From Blasia pusilla (lineage: Eukaryota; Marchantiophyta; Marchantiopsida; Blasiales): 64,000 nt of DNA. Within the stretch, counting starts at the first letter, position 1. Every line of letters begins with the position of its first letter. The stretch spans positions 25,730,001-25,794,000 of the forward strand of contig CM114274.1 of NCBI GenBank assembly GCA_050084515.1, in the 5' to 3' direction. Below, one piece after another: positions 45,894 through 58,123 of the stretch. The notes beneath the pieces are model-generated. The model saw only the letters and a list, made by a program, of their open reading frames with translations, did no database searches and had not been told where the DNA came from. Made by a program: the position numbers and the translations under genes.

Positions 45894-46495
45894 TTAGAAA
45901 AACTGCCAAATATACACACAGTTCGCCATATTACACGTGGCTACAAGGAGCATGGAAATATCCTGTGCGTAGGTGGTATGTTTTGTCCAATCCGGCGGAA
46001 GAAACTCGCAGCAAAGCGCAGTTGGCGGATCCGCGTTTGTTTTGTTGTGTGACGGGCGAATACTCATAGGAGGAGCGATCGGCGCTCGCGTTGGTGATGT
46101 TGCGGCATAAGAGGAGAAGCGGATTGAGAGAAGAGTTGTCGGAATGTTCACTCGTCGTGTTTGAGATTGTTTCGGAGTGGGTGAGGGGCGAAATAGAATC
46201 GGACCCGCCGAGTGCTGATCTGAAGGTTGCTTCAAACTCCGTGTCGTACGAAGGTATCGTCGTTGCATCGATGATCGTAAGTTGCGGCCCCAATTTTACG
46301 GCCTTGAACCCTGATGGAGTCGGTGGAGGTGTCTGCTTGGTTTTATTTCATCGGAAGGTCATGCTGCGAAAACTGGAGATGAATCCGGAGACGCAGGAAT
46401 CTGCGCGGGTTGTGGTTTGAATGTACGCGCTGTCGAGAAAGAGGAACGTTCTTGTGAGGAAATCTGGAAATCAATAAGCGGAAAAGAGACGAGAG
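45894..46495 (+). promoter_or_regulatory. Promoter/5' leader region of neutral ceramidase
   Basis: GC-rich island directly upstream of the ceramidase ATG. Overlapping open frames on both strands have no family features. No promoter elements could be assigned. Confidence 0.4.
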
Positions 46496-49400
46496 ATGAT
46501 AGAGCGCTCTACACTATCCTTGCCGTGGTTGAAAGCTGCCATGGCAAACCAAGCAATGCATAGCGCTTCCCCGCGGAGCTCGATTCAGCGTCGCTGCATG
46601 CTGATTCTGTTCGCGTTGTCAATTTGGATTCAGGTCGTGAATTGTGATAGTGTTAAGCCTAATTACTTGATAGGAGTTGGAAGCTATGATATTACAGGTC
46701 CCGCTGCAGATGTAAATCTGATGGGATACGCAAATCCTACGCAAAACGCAGCAGGAATTCACATGCGCCTACGAGCCAGGTCGTTCATCGTGGCAGATCC
46801 CGAGGATAAGACTAATCGTGTACTTTTTGTAAACCTGGATGCGTGCATGGGAGCTCAGAGCGTCACGCTGCGAACTCTTCAGCGATTGAAAAGCAGGTTC
46901 GTCTTCTTTATTAGTTTCTATCACATGAATTTCTTCCCGTTCTTACGAGGTCACTTCTTCTCTGGTCTAAATTCGCATTCTCTGCATCCTGTGGCATATG
47001 ATCAATGGCTCTGAGGTTATACCGTTGCTAGTTATTCTCTTAAAACCATAGTCTGTGTCATTACAACTCCTATTTTTTCAGTCATAACTCGGCAGTCTGC
47101 TCCTGTGGTGGTGAGAGTCCAGACCCCGATGGAATTATCTGCTCTCCTATTTCTGTTTTGCTGTATTGACAGTAGGAATTCTATTATCGGCCATCCGCCG
47201 GCATCTACACATTTAATTCGGGTCATACTTTCCATGTCTACTAGACCTTGAAATATCCTTCTGAGACTAATAGATTTCCTGCGAAACTTTGGAAAATAAT
47301 CATATATCTGAGAGTCTGTTGATACAGGGTCTGCATGTATAAATGACTGTTGACCGAAGCTAGTAACGAAGCGACATCATCCCACACCTCTCACATCATA
47401 AGATTCAAGATTTGACTTGACTCCCTGACCTGATATTGGCTACAGATATGGTGGACTTTACACTGAGAAGAATGTTCTCATCAGTGGAACTCATACACAC
47501 TCGGGGCCAGGAGGTTACTTGCAGTATGTGCTGTATATTGTCACATCACTGGGCTTTGTTCGACAATCCTTTGATTCACTTGTTGATGGAATAGAACAAA
47601 GCATCATACAAGCTCATGAAAACTTGCGACCTGGATCAATCCTTGTCAATCAGGGTAGGTACCAAGCTTTTATTCTTGATAATTTGTGTCATGATCACTT
47701 TGATCCTGAGCAACACAGCCACACCTTGTGCCAATAAGATTAAACTAGACACATCTAGCACCTCATTGTCACCGACATGAATTTAACTACTTGATTTGTG
47801 TTGGTTGATCTTCCCTACAAAGTGCTCAAAGCGTTCAAATTTTTTTGATTGACATGTGCTCTTGACAGGAGAGCTTTTGGGAGCGAACATCAACCGCAGT
47901 CCAAGTGCATACCTTAACAATCCAGAGGAAGAGCGCGCTAAATACTCTTACAATGTTGACAAAACAATGGTGCTAGCAAAGTTTGTGGATGCGGAATGGG
48001 GTGATGTTGGAGCTTTCAACTGGTTTGCTGTACATGGCACTTCAATGAATCGAACCAACACTTTAATTAGTGGAGACAACAAGGGAGCAGCTGCACGGTT
48101 CATGGAAGACTGGTTCAGGCAACGCTCTACTCAGTTTTCAGTGCATGATGAGACTGAAAGGATGGACTTCGTCTCAAGTAGGCTTCACACTGAATTCACT
48201 ACTGATGGTAAGCTCTATCATGTCACTACTTTGATAATTGTCAAGTATTTTTCAAATGCTTTGTGTGCGAAGTCTTTCCGAGAGAGAGTTTATTTCCTTT
48301 TGAAATTAATTCCTTGGCAAATGGGGTTCCTTATAGTGGAAGTAGTCAAACAGATCGGACAGGTTGTAAACATTACTATTTTCTACTTCTGGTTCTGCAA
48401 TTGTGAACTACATATACAATTTTAAATCCATAATGTTCTACCCTTGAATAAAAAAGCAGAGTAGAAAACAAGACACATCAGATGCTGAAGCAAAGTTGTC
48501 GGCACAAGCTTTCCTTAGTACTACCTTCAGTTTCGATTCTTACTAGAGCATGGTGAGGAGATAGTCATTGCATTGTGGTAAGATACAATAGACCTTCCTA
48601 AATGCTATTCAGAGGACCTCTCATCAGCCTTCACAGATTGGTGTGAGGGAGTTATGGAAGATGGGTAAGATGAAGTGGTAAGTTTTCCTGCACTGTCATG
48701 GATGACATAGCCTCTGACAAAGATGTTTCTCTCAGTTGTAACCATAGTGGGGAGTGCCTTTTGTGAGCTTTCCTCTTGTTGCATTTACGAGATAACATGG
48801 TAGCTAATTCTGAAGACTTCCTATTAACAATCAAATCTTCATGGAAACTTGAGCTCACTCATTCTTATCACATATAAACTCGCAGAGAGACAGGTACATG
48901 TACCAACTGCGTCATTAAAGAGCTCTGGAGGAAGATACAGCACAAGGATGAACAGTGTTATGCACCGTGTTAGGAGCCCTCTGAAGAATTCTTTGAGACC
49001 TCCATTTGTGGCTGCTTTTTGTCAGAGCAACGTGGGAGACACAAGTCCAAATGTATTGGGTGCTTTCTGTGAAGATACAGGATTGCCATGTGATTTCAAC
49101 ACCAGTACCTGCAATGGGCGAAATGAGTTGTGTGTTGGTCGTGGTCCAGCGTATGTGCTCTCTATCATAGTCTGTTTCTTTGATTGTAGGAGAGACAAAA
49201 ATGAGACTCCATAGCAACCTCTCTGTTTCATCGAGTGTACAGGAAGCAAAAATTTTGGTCATGTGACAATGAGATTTTCCTGTTGATGCCACCTGTAGCC
49301 ATCAGGGAACATGATGGAACTCATTGATGCTTCCAGTACCTCAATTGCAAATCCATCAAATTTGATTATAGCATGGACGCTATTATGGTTGTCAGCTGTT

Positions 49401-51964
49401 ACATGATTGAACTAAATTCATACGTCTACCTGACATCATTCTTGATAAATAGGTAGTGATGTACCTCCTGTGTTCCTTTATTGTGAGCCTAGTGAGGCTG
49501 CTGAGCGGTCCAGTTTTGTAGATTGATTCTTGAAGTTCACTCACTACCATGCCCAGTGAATAATTTCCAAATTGGATTGCAGTTATTTGGTACTGGAAAA
49601 AGATGGTAAAGAAATGTCAGTCTCAAAAACTAATGATTGTTGTAATTATCAGGTATCCTGAAGATCATTTTCAAAGCACAAAAATTATTGCTGATAGGCA
49701 GTTCAAGAAGGCTGCAGAGCTGTTTGATTCAGCAAAAGAGATGGTGGTTGGAAAGATTCAGTTTCGTCAGACCTATCTAGACTTCCGTAATTTGATAGTC
49801 AAGCTTCCAAACAATAAAGTTGGGAGAACTTGCCCTGCTGCTGTTGGCTTTAGCTTTGCTGCTGGAACTACGGATGGACCTGGAGCTTTTAATTTCAAGC
49901 AAGGAGATAATGAGGTATAATACCATGGAGCTGTTGCAAAGTGTATTTTTATGTTTGTAAAAAAAAGTGAAAAGAGTAGATAATTCTATGTGAACTGTTC
50001 ATAATATCTGCAAGCTGATGTGGTTTGAGTTATAAAAGGCACCAGCTCGTTACCAAAAGAGAATCAGTGCTGTTGATTGCACTAGCTCTCCATTGGTAAG
50101 GATCCTGGGTGCATTGATGCCCATGTAGTTGAAATGGTGCCCTGGTCTTCTTTACGTTTTTGGAATTCAGGGGTTGGTTGGAGTTCGAGTGTTGGTTTAT
50201 TAAGATAGACTGTGGCATGGTATAGTCCTTGGTTGATTCAGAAACCAGAAAATCTACGATTCTGATCACTAATACGGTTTGGCTTCTGGGCAAGGATTGC
50301 AGGGAAATCTATTCTGGAGGCTGGTGGGAAATACATTGAAGGACCCTTCAGACGAACAGATGGAATGTCAGAAGCCCAAACCTATTCTTATCGACACTGG
50401 AGAGATGAATTCACCATATGCATGGGCGGTATGGTCTCTTTCCTTGGACAAATGAGGTTATGTTCTTAAGTGGGAAGAAAAGAAACTTCTACGTTTTTTG
50501 AGCGGACATAGAATAAATAACAAGGAATGCACATGAATTGAATTCACCCCTGGATTCCTATTTGGGTGATCTGAGATCTTAATTTTTCAAGTTAAGTCAA
50601 GATATAATCTACCATGCTCTTGTAGATCTTTGAAGCAGAAGAGGGAATCAAGAAGCAGAGACTGCTTTATTCTCTTTGTATCTTTTTTGACTAGTCTTTC
50701 TGCACGTGGGATTTGTTGCAGCCTTCAGTACTTCCAATTTCAATACTCAAGATTGGCCAACTCGTCCTTCTAGGGGTGCCTGCTGGTAAATCTTGCTACT
50801 TATAGTTGTATCTCATGACAACCAGCAATAACAATCTATTTTGCTGGGTATGGCACTGTGTTGAGTCAAAAAGGATCCTTTTCTTCGTCCTGCTATAGTC
50901 ATCAACATTAGCTTCTCACCCAGGAAGTTCTCAGAGTGAGGAGTCACTGATTGTGGCAACTTCCTCTCGACAAGCATGAAAAGTGCAGATTCAAGACATC
51001 TTGTACAAGAATTTCAGTTGTGAACGTGAGTGCCAGTGGGATTTGTCGTGTTTTTTTTGTGCAATACTTAACCTTGGAAACACTTATACTGCAGAGTTCA
51101 CCACGATGTCAGGTCGTCGTCTACGCGATGCAGTGAAGACAGCTTTGATACACAACAGTAACGGGGAAATTGGCGAGGATGTGCATGTTGTGATTGCTGG
51201 TCTTGCCAATGGCTACTCACAATATGTTGCAACTTTTGAAGAGTATGAGATACAGAGATACGAGGTGTGTGTTCCGAATCTGATCACTTGTTGCAGTAGT
51301 TTGAATTGTAGGGTACCTAAATGTAAAAATATATTAAGCACTCTTGACAGAAAGTTGTGAATTTTGAATGGTAAGTTTGAACTGATGATGCCCCTCTTTT
51401 TTGTCTGTACTGTAGGGGGCATCAACGCTGTTTGGACCATACACATTGGCTGCCTACATACAGGAGTTTACAAAACTAGCCACAGCTTTAGCAAAAGGTT
51501 ACGAAGTATCTCCTGGACCATCTCCTCCAGATTTAGTGGATCAGCAGGTGGGATTCCTCCCAGGAGTTGTGATGGACAGTACTCCTAGAGGAAAGGATTT
51601 TGGTGACATGCAAAGCGATGTACCATCAAATGCCTCATACCAATTGGGAGATGTGGTGGAGGTAGTTTTCCACACAGGCTGTCCTCGAAACGATCTTCTC
51701 ACAGAAGGAACCTATGCTTCTGTGGAGATGTTGGATAGAAATGGCATGTGGATTCCGTCATATGATGATGATGATTGGTCAGTTCGCTTCTCTTGGTCAC
51801 GGCATTTGAAATTCAGCTCTCAGAGTTTTGCCACGATTACATGGGAGATTCCACAGACAACCCTGTCTGGTACATACAGGATTCGTCACTTTGGTGCATA
51901 CAAGCATCTGTTCGGATCTGTGAAGCATTTTACAGGTGCATCAAGCGCCTTCACAGTTGGGTAG
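46496..51964 (+). CDS. NCER: Neutral ceramidase
   Basis: Nine exons: 46496-46896, 47446-47654, 47869-48207, 48886-49150, 49653-49914, 50303-50428, 50722-50785, 51095-51264, 51416-51964. They join in frame to 794 aa. The enzyme hydrolyses ceramide to a sphingoid base and fatty acid in the secretory/extracellular space. Features: an N-terminal hydrophobic signal (MLILFALSIWIQVVNC, ~residues 36-51), then YLIGVGSYDITGPAADVNLM, zinc-site ISGTHTHSGPGGYLQYVL, SIIQAHENLRPGSIL, NWFAVHGTSMNRTN, the nucleophile region QSNVGDTSPNVLGAFC, AAGTTDGPGAFNF, IAGLANGYSQYVATFEEY, and a C-terminal Ig-like domain (YDDDDWSVRFSW; FGAYKHLF). Length and order match plant NCERs. The first ATG could also be the Met at codon 16. 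Very secure. Confidence 0.97.
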
Positions 51965-54073
51965 GTTTGTACGGCTGTTTCCAGTCACAGGTATACAACT
52001 TGCATCCTACAGAGCTGTGTTTGCTCATCTCAACAGCATACCTGATGATGAGGCTGTGCTAGAAAGGACAGAAGTTCGAAGAATCTTAACTGCCAGTGCA
52101 TAGGGTACTGTTTGTATATAGAAATCAGAGTACCGCCGCCAAATGCCTTTGGTGTAAAGTGTAGAAAGCCAGTCGCTTAGTTGTGAGAGTCAGTCCCAGA
52201 TCAAATTACCATACACCTTCACCTTTATTGAACTGTAAAAGCACGCATGTAACCAGAGAACGCTATAGATTTTAGCAGATTTAGGGATATTTTCACCGCT
52301 GAGAAGTCATGCCAGCTTTAGTCCGGACAAAGATACAAAACTGGATCGGCATGGAGATTAGTGTGTGAAAGTTGTACACACACTGGACTGGAAAGAAAGT
52401 AAAGAAGCTTCTCAGGAATGGTGATGCACAGGAAAAATGGTTCACCATGGGCTTATTGGATGTTTGATGGGACAGATCCATTGTTTTTCTAGAGGGTTGT
52501 GGTCCTGGTTTTGGGCAACGCCTTGGTTTGGCCGATGCTCCCTTGACGATTTCATTCACAGTTACCTTCCAGTTCTCCTCTTGCAGTCAATGGGTATCAC
52601 TATTTTGTATCCTACTCTCTTCGAAGAGTGGAAGCATGTGCGAAGAATCTCCTCTCGGATGGGATTCATGATTTCCCTACATGACGAACTTTGTAAGTGT
52701 GTTGGTACCCACTAAAATAATTCTGATTGTACTTTGATGAACACCAATCACTAATTGGGGAGACTCGGGAGATTTGTTTTATTTGTTAACACGACGGACA
52801 TGCTTAGATACTAGACCCAAGAAAAAAGTAAACCTGAATAATTTGGAACATGAATGGTAAGCACGACTTCCGAAGTTCCTCTCCAATTGCATGCAGTACC
52901 TACTTTCACAAAATTAATAATCCTCAACCGGAGTTGGCAAGAAGAAAAGTACCCAAAACGGGAGTCGGTAATGATAACATGGTGTCATAAAGAAAGAAAT
53001 CTCAACAGCATTGTGACCCAAAATAAAAAAACCCTTCTAAACTAGGCGAAGTCCACTCTAAACGGAATATCAGTCTCAGAACATGACACAAACCTACCTG
53101 AACGCCACATGAATATCCGAGGACAGGCCATCCTTGTAATCGTGAGGAATGTGAGTGGAGATTAGTCAAGAAATTGCAATGTTATCTTATAATACCGGAT
53201 AATTAGTTCGCAGCCCCTCATGTCGAAGAAGTTTCACTACCCCCACATTTTACTGTCGTTACCCGTAAATAAGTACAAGTTTCTTCCTGTTCCAGCATAC
53301 CTCATGCGAAACTTTGAAGGGGATCGAAACGAGGTATGGCCTCCGTTTGATATTTGTAAAACCTTGATTGAACCTTGATTGATTGGGTCGCCAAAGAGCA
53401 TAGGGCAAGAGCTAGGAAAATAGGCATACCAACTACCGCACTAATCCCTTGGGAAGGAGTAACTTACAAAATTAGTGATCATGTCTTGATGGGCATCCTT
53501 ACCGTATCAAATTCCAAATCGTTTCTTAGGGACGGGCCACATATTGTTAAGCATCCCCAAGTCGTCCAATGTTGAAAATGTCGGTTGTGGAAACAGTCTG
53601 GTGTTGAATTCAAGTAATGTCGTGATCATGTGATAGAGCAACGCGAACAATATCTAGTGGAAAGAAAATATGCTGCTAACTGGCCTTCTGAACTACATGG
53701 AAGAGTCGAGGAAACAAAGAGGAGCCAAAGAATGGATAAATTACAAAGAGCTCCATAAGTGCTTACAACTTTTTACAAGAGGACAAGCGTCATCAGTATG
53801 TCCCTTCACAAACCAGGCATCTTATCTACATCGCCTTTGCGCTTGCTTAATCCTCGAGTCCCATGGCCCTCTCGGGTCTCCGGACACAAACCCACTTCAT
53901 TTCGTTCAAATTATTGTCCCCTTAGACCGACATAACAGAAAATCTGGACATTCTGCACTTCGTTGATCGCAAGTCTCCTGTACTCTGTTATCTACAGTTA
54001 GGAAGAGGAGGGAAAAATGAATTAAATTACAAAAAGCTTCCGAGTTGCTTGGCGTTCCACATAAATCGCCCGT
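51965..54073. other. Ceramidase 3' UTR and intergenic DNA, no gene identified
   Basis: Mixed composition; open frames at 52,437-52,715 and 53,375-53,575 have no recognisable motif. The last few hundred bases probably contain the 3' UTR of the convergent DUF1308 gene. Confidence 0.45.
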
Positions 54074-57000
54074 CTACTCCCCTATCAGAGCCCGAGGTCT
54101 GTGCTCCACAATTGCAATGGCCATCCCCTTCTGTGTGGCAGCGCGCACGAAGCCCGTGTTGGCAGTGAGAGTTGGAGCATTCAAAGAATCCCCAGTTCCA
54201 AACACGATCTTATGCCTGTCTTTAATCTTCCCTGTTAAGGGAAGCGCCATTACACGGTCCGAGGGCATGTCTGCCACCACTCTGCATGACAAATTACAAT
54301 TGAAATGAGAATTTTCTGCGTGAGAAGATCGCGCCAAATGCACAGCAACAGGAGTTTCATTAAGGAGTCCATCTCGTAGCCCGGCGACCATTTACTCCTA
54401 GGGCAGAAGGAATGAATGCATGAAGTGCGTGACTTATTATCCATTGTTTATCAAAATTGGCAGCAACAGCGCAAGCCAAAACTGGCAGAGCACGGCAAAC
54501 CCAAGGAGGTCCTACGAATTTAAATGTTCCAGGTGATGAGCCCTGGCGACCACATTCAGTAACAACTTAGCAATTTGAACCCGGGTAAAATCCTCCCTCC
54601 CAGCTTAGAAATCTTAACTCTTGCTCTCTTTGCAAGTCAACACGAAAAGAGTGCGACTCTGGAAGAAATCAATGAAGGCCTTCTAACGTAGTCATGGTCG
54701 CCATGATTCAAAAGGTACTGCAGAGAGGGGTTGATGTACCTGAAGCGCTGCAACAACTCTTGGCCTCGTTTCTTCTCTTTGGGTCCCCCAATCTGTGATA
54801 GAATCGACGAGAACTCCTTATGAACGTATTGCGACATGACTGGTTGATGTTGTGCAAGCACCTCCTCGAGCTCTGGTCTCAATGGTCTCTGAAGCTCAGA
54901 CAATGCCTGCAAAAAGCAAATCCAAAATGGTTTTTAATCACACTGATGTCTTTTTTCAAGGCAAGGAGAAACATCCGTCCCCACTTACACATAACACTAC
55001 CACCGAAGGATGGTATCGAACGAACGTGATAGATGATCAACACCGAGTTTGATGACCTGATAATGAATCCTTACGCCCATTAAGAAGCGAAATATGGGCA
55101 GTGAATTGACTAAAGAACACAAGACGACAAGCTTGATCATATGAAAGGAATCCGCATTAGTAAATGGTGACTAATCAGGCCTTAATTCCCTTGCTAATGC
55201 AACTGATGCCCAGAAACAGAGAACAATGCACATTGCTCTTACCTGCTCGCGGATGAAGTTCGCCATGCTGGGAAACAGTTTCTCCAGGGCTTCGGGCTTG
55301 TGTAATAGCAGACGTTGAGCAGCACCGTTAGTCATCTCCGAAGTGAGTGCAACGAGAGAAGTAGTGTCCAAATTGATCACACCCTGATCTGCTTGACGAA
55401 TTGGACCTGGCGTTCCATCTACATCACCGGTTTGATTTGATAGTATTGGGAAATTGTCATAGGGTTCTTGATGCGCTCGAGAGACTTCAATTCCGTCCAC
55501 TGCTTCAGAAGACTTATCCCCAGAGGCAGTCCTCCCTGTAGCGTCCAAAATGACCTTAGGAATACATCGAATTTCCCTGGCCTTCTCGCTGAAGGAAGCG
55601 ACATCAACTTCGTAAGTAACCATATCTAGTAGAACCTCAACCTCCGAAAAAATGTCCTTCGTCACCTCTACATCTAACCAATCCCCGCCTTCAACCTCAG
55701 ATAGCTTCCATTCGTCCCGCGGATAGAATTCTGCTGATCCTACATCAATTATGCTGGATTCAAGTGAAGGTTCTGTAACATGGCGATCGCAGAAAACGGG
55801 AATATGTGAAGCCCTAAACTCATCCCACAATCCTCGATGAACTTCTTCCCCAACTGCTCCAGCGAAACACAGGATAATGGACTTTGGCTGGATCATTGGG
55901 TCTGCACATGCGGCGCTCAGGAGTAGAAGAACCCGCGTTTTCAGTCCTCTGCCGTGTTTCGGTGCATCGAACCAATTTACATATTTCGGATTCCTACTAG
56001 AGACAACCATCCACACTGGCTTGCCTAGAAGCATACAAACGATATCGACATGCGCAAAACATCCCACGTCCTCTTTCGATCCAGTCCTCCCTTCGCCAGT
56101 CAAATCTTCTGCTTCACAGACTGTGAAGTTCTGCATCACCGCTGATACTCCGCTTACCAGTGGATGTCGCAGAACTTTGAAAACTGCCTCAACGTGATCA
56201 AAGTTTGAGCTGCGACATAACAACCGAGAGAAAGCAGTCAAAGACAGCAGTGTCGGTAACAGCGGAAGGCATTCTCCTCCAAATACTTAATAAACGAATG
56301 AACGAGCTGCCGCTGGCTATTGTTATTTCTGTGTGCCTCGAGGTTTCACTCTTAGGCTGCCTCCTCTAAAACGGAACATTTATTTTCTATGCAAAGTTTC
56401 ACCTAGCATCTAGACAAGGGGAACATACAGTATATTCACAAAGATTAGGCTACAGACTTCAGCATGAGCTATCTACAATGAAGATTTCTTTTCCAATTTT
56501 ATAAAGGTGTCTCAATCTGCAAGGATTTACTCAGTCAGAATGAAGTCAGATCAGTCACTAGGGTATGGGTCATCAATGTAAGCGAAGGCTGGAGATTTGA
56601 CGCCAAGGGGGATCAGGAATCTGGGATCCCATTTGTTACTACTTGCTTCTAACCTAAGGCACCTCAATCGGGAGTACGTAAAATTTGTTGATCTAAACCG
56701 TGCTGCGATCGATTTAATCTCCACAAAAACGGAAATTCACAACTTCTGATGTTTGCACTTTGGATCACTTCGCTTGATAAAGAAGCACCAGACACAGAAC
56801 CACTCATTCCTTTTGATGTGACAAGTGGAACCATGTGAATTGCAAGAAAGGCAAGCGCTGACACATTTACACTGCCTCATTTCTCCCACTCCGTTAACTT
56901 GGTTGGGACAGTACGCATTGGGATCCAAAGGCAGATGCTTGTAAGATTTTCCAGTGACGCGTACCGGTGCAAATCCTAAACGCGCTTCAAGCGCTCACAA

Positions 57001-58123
57001 CTTTTCTCGACCGATAAATCTGTTCACTGACATCAGCTTGCGTTATATGCCCGCTGGACATTGTGTGTGGTGCATACTCCGAAAATCGAGCTTCCTTTCT
57101 TAAAGAAGAAGTAAAGCCGAAAACGTAAGGAAAGATCACGATGATGATGAAAGGAAAGAGTTACAGAGTAGTGAAAAGGCTGAACACGGTTTTCGAGTTC
57201 TAGACTCACTCCGACGCAAGTTTTTTGCTGCACGCCAAAAACGAGGAGATGGACAGACTGAAGAATGATCACATTGCCTTTAAATTTACAAAAGAAGGAT
57301 TCAATTTCCTTGCCGTGCGGAAACGAAACGCCTTGATATCGCTTTTGTCACCCGGACTTTGACACAGATTTGTTTGTATCTCCCCACGGAAGAAGGTGAA
57401 GATATGGCTGGGACACACAATTCATGCGATCAACAGGATTGTACCTTGACATCATACTTGACAAAGAATAACTAGTCCGGATGTCAGGGTGAAATTGCGT
57501 GACGCTTTCTGTCCCCATGCATCTACCGAATCTAACCAGTCACTCCTCTACACGTAATTTCCTCAGTTTGAATGAAACTACAGGTTCACGTTTGTGGCAA
57601 TCCCACGTTACTCGTCGCTTTTTCATGCAGACTGGAGTTTGGCTGAAACTGTGAGACGCTTGTTCTATGGATCTAATACAGGTTACCAACCAAGCACTCC
57701 TCCGTGCCTGGCTACTTCAACTTGAATGAAACTATCGCTTCACGTTTGCGGCAATCGCATAGAACTCATTGGATGTTCATGGACAAATGAGTTTAAGAAG
57801 TAGGGAGTACTACCAACTAGCCTAAGTACCGAGATAACAATTGAAGTGAATCGACCGTTTCCCATTTTGTAGCAATCGCACGTTACTCATCGCTTGTTCA
57901 TTGACAATTACTTTGAAGTAGGGAGTACCAACCTGCGTAGCGCTGGACAGGACGGAGGGAGCACGGGAATACCCGCCAGCCGGTTCACAAAGGATAATTC
58001 GGAACGGACGAGCTTCAACAATCGAGCGCTGCCAGGTCCTCCCCAAGCACGCAACGCCTCGTGCAGCGCTTGGCCGCGTGCCAGCAGCTTTTGAGCACTG
58101 CAACTGTCTCCGCTTGATGCCAT
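54074..58123 (-). CDS. DUF1308 (C7orf25/UPF0415-like) protein
   Basis: Four exons: 58123-57933, 56209-55243, 54906-54740, 54281-54074. They join in frame (phases 2, 0, 2) to 510 aa. Exon 1 gives a helical N-terminus (LLARGQALHEALRAW, LLKLVRSELSFVNRLAG). Exon 2 gives SNFDHVEAVFKVLRHP, HVDIVCMLLGKPVWMVVSSR NPKYVNWF, SIILCFAGAVGEEV and, after a variable linker, VINLDTTSLVALTSEMTNG. Exon 3 carries PELEEVLAQ and HKEFSSILSQIGGPKEKKR. Exon 4 carries VVADMPSDRVMALPLTGKI, KIVFGTGDSLNAPTLTANTG and VEHRPRALIGE before TAG. Conserved Asp residues (NLD, ADMPSD, GTGD) are the family signature. Function is not established. Intron 1 is long (1.7 kb). The exon 1 start could lie further upstream in frame (Met of MAVITIDMQ). 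Confidence 0.88.
56737..56928 (-). other. Cys-rich small ORF in DUF1308 intron 1
   Basis: A 63-codon minus frame starting with ATG contains ten Cys residues in its central part (CKCVSACLSCNSHGSTC, then CVWC). It resembles no family I know. It lies in the first intron of the DUF1308 gene, same strand, and may be a retained exon, a small Cys-rich peptide gene, or chance. Confidence 0.25.
57560..57940. repeat. Three-copy repeat at the DUF1308 exon 1 donor
   Basis: Units share TTGAATGAAACTA, CTTCACGTTTG, GCAATCGCA, TTACTCATCGC and AAGTAGGGAGTACCAACC in varying completeness at about 57,565-57,640, 57,715-57,830 and 57,850-57,940. The last copy includes the splice donor region of exon 1. Confidence 0.7.

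Noticed and set aside
56210-56290. An earlier start of DUF1308 exon 2 (open frame extends to ~56,284)
   Set aside because: A pyrimidine-rich acceptor ending GTCGCAG at 56,210-56,212 matches exon 1's phase 2 donor and the family alignment better.
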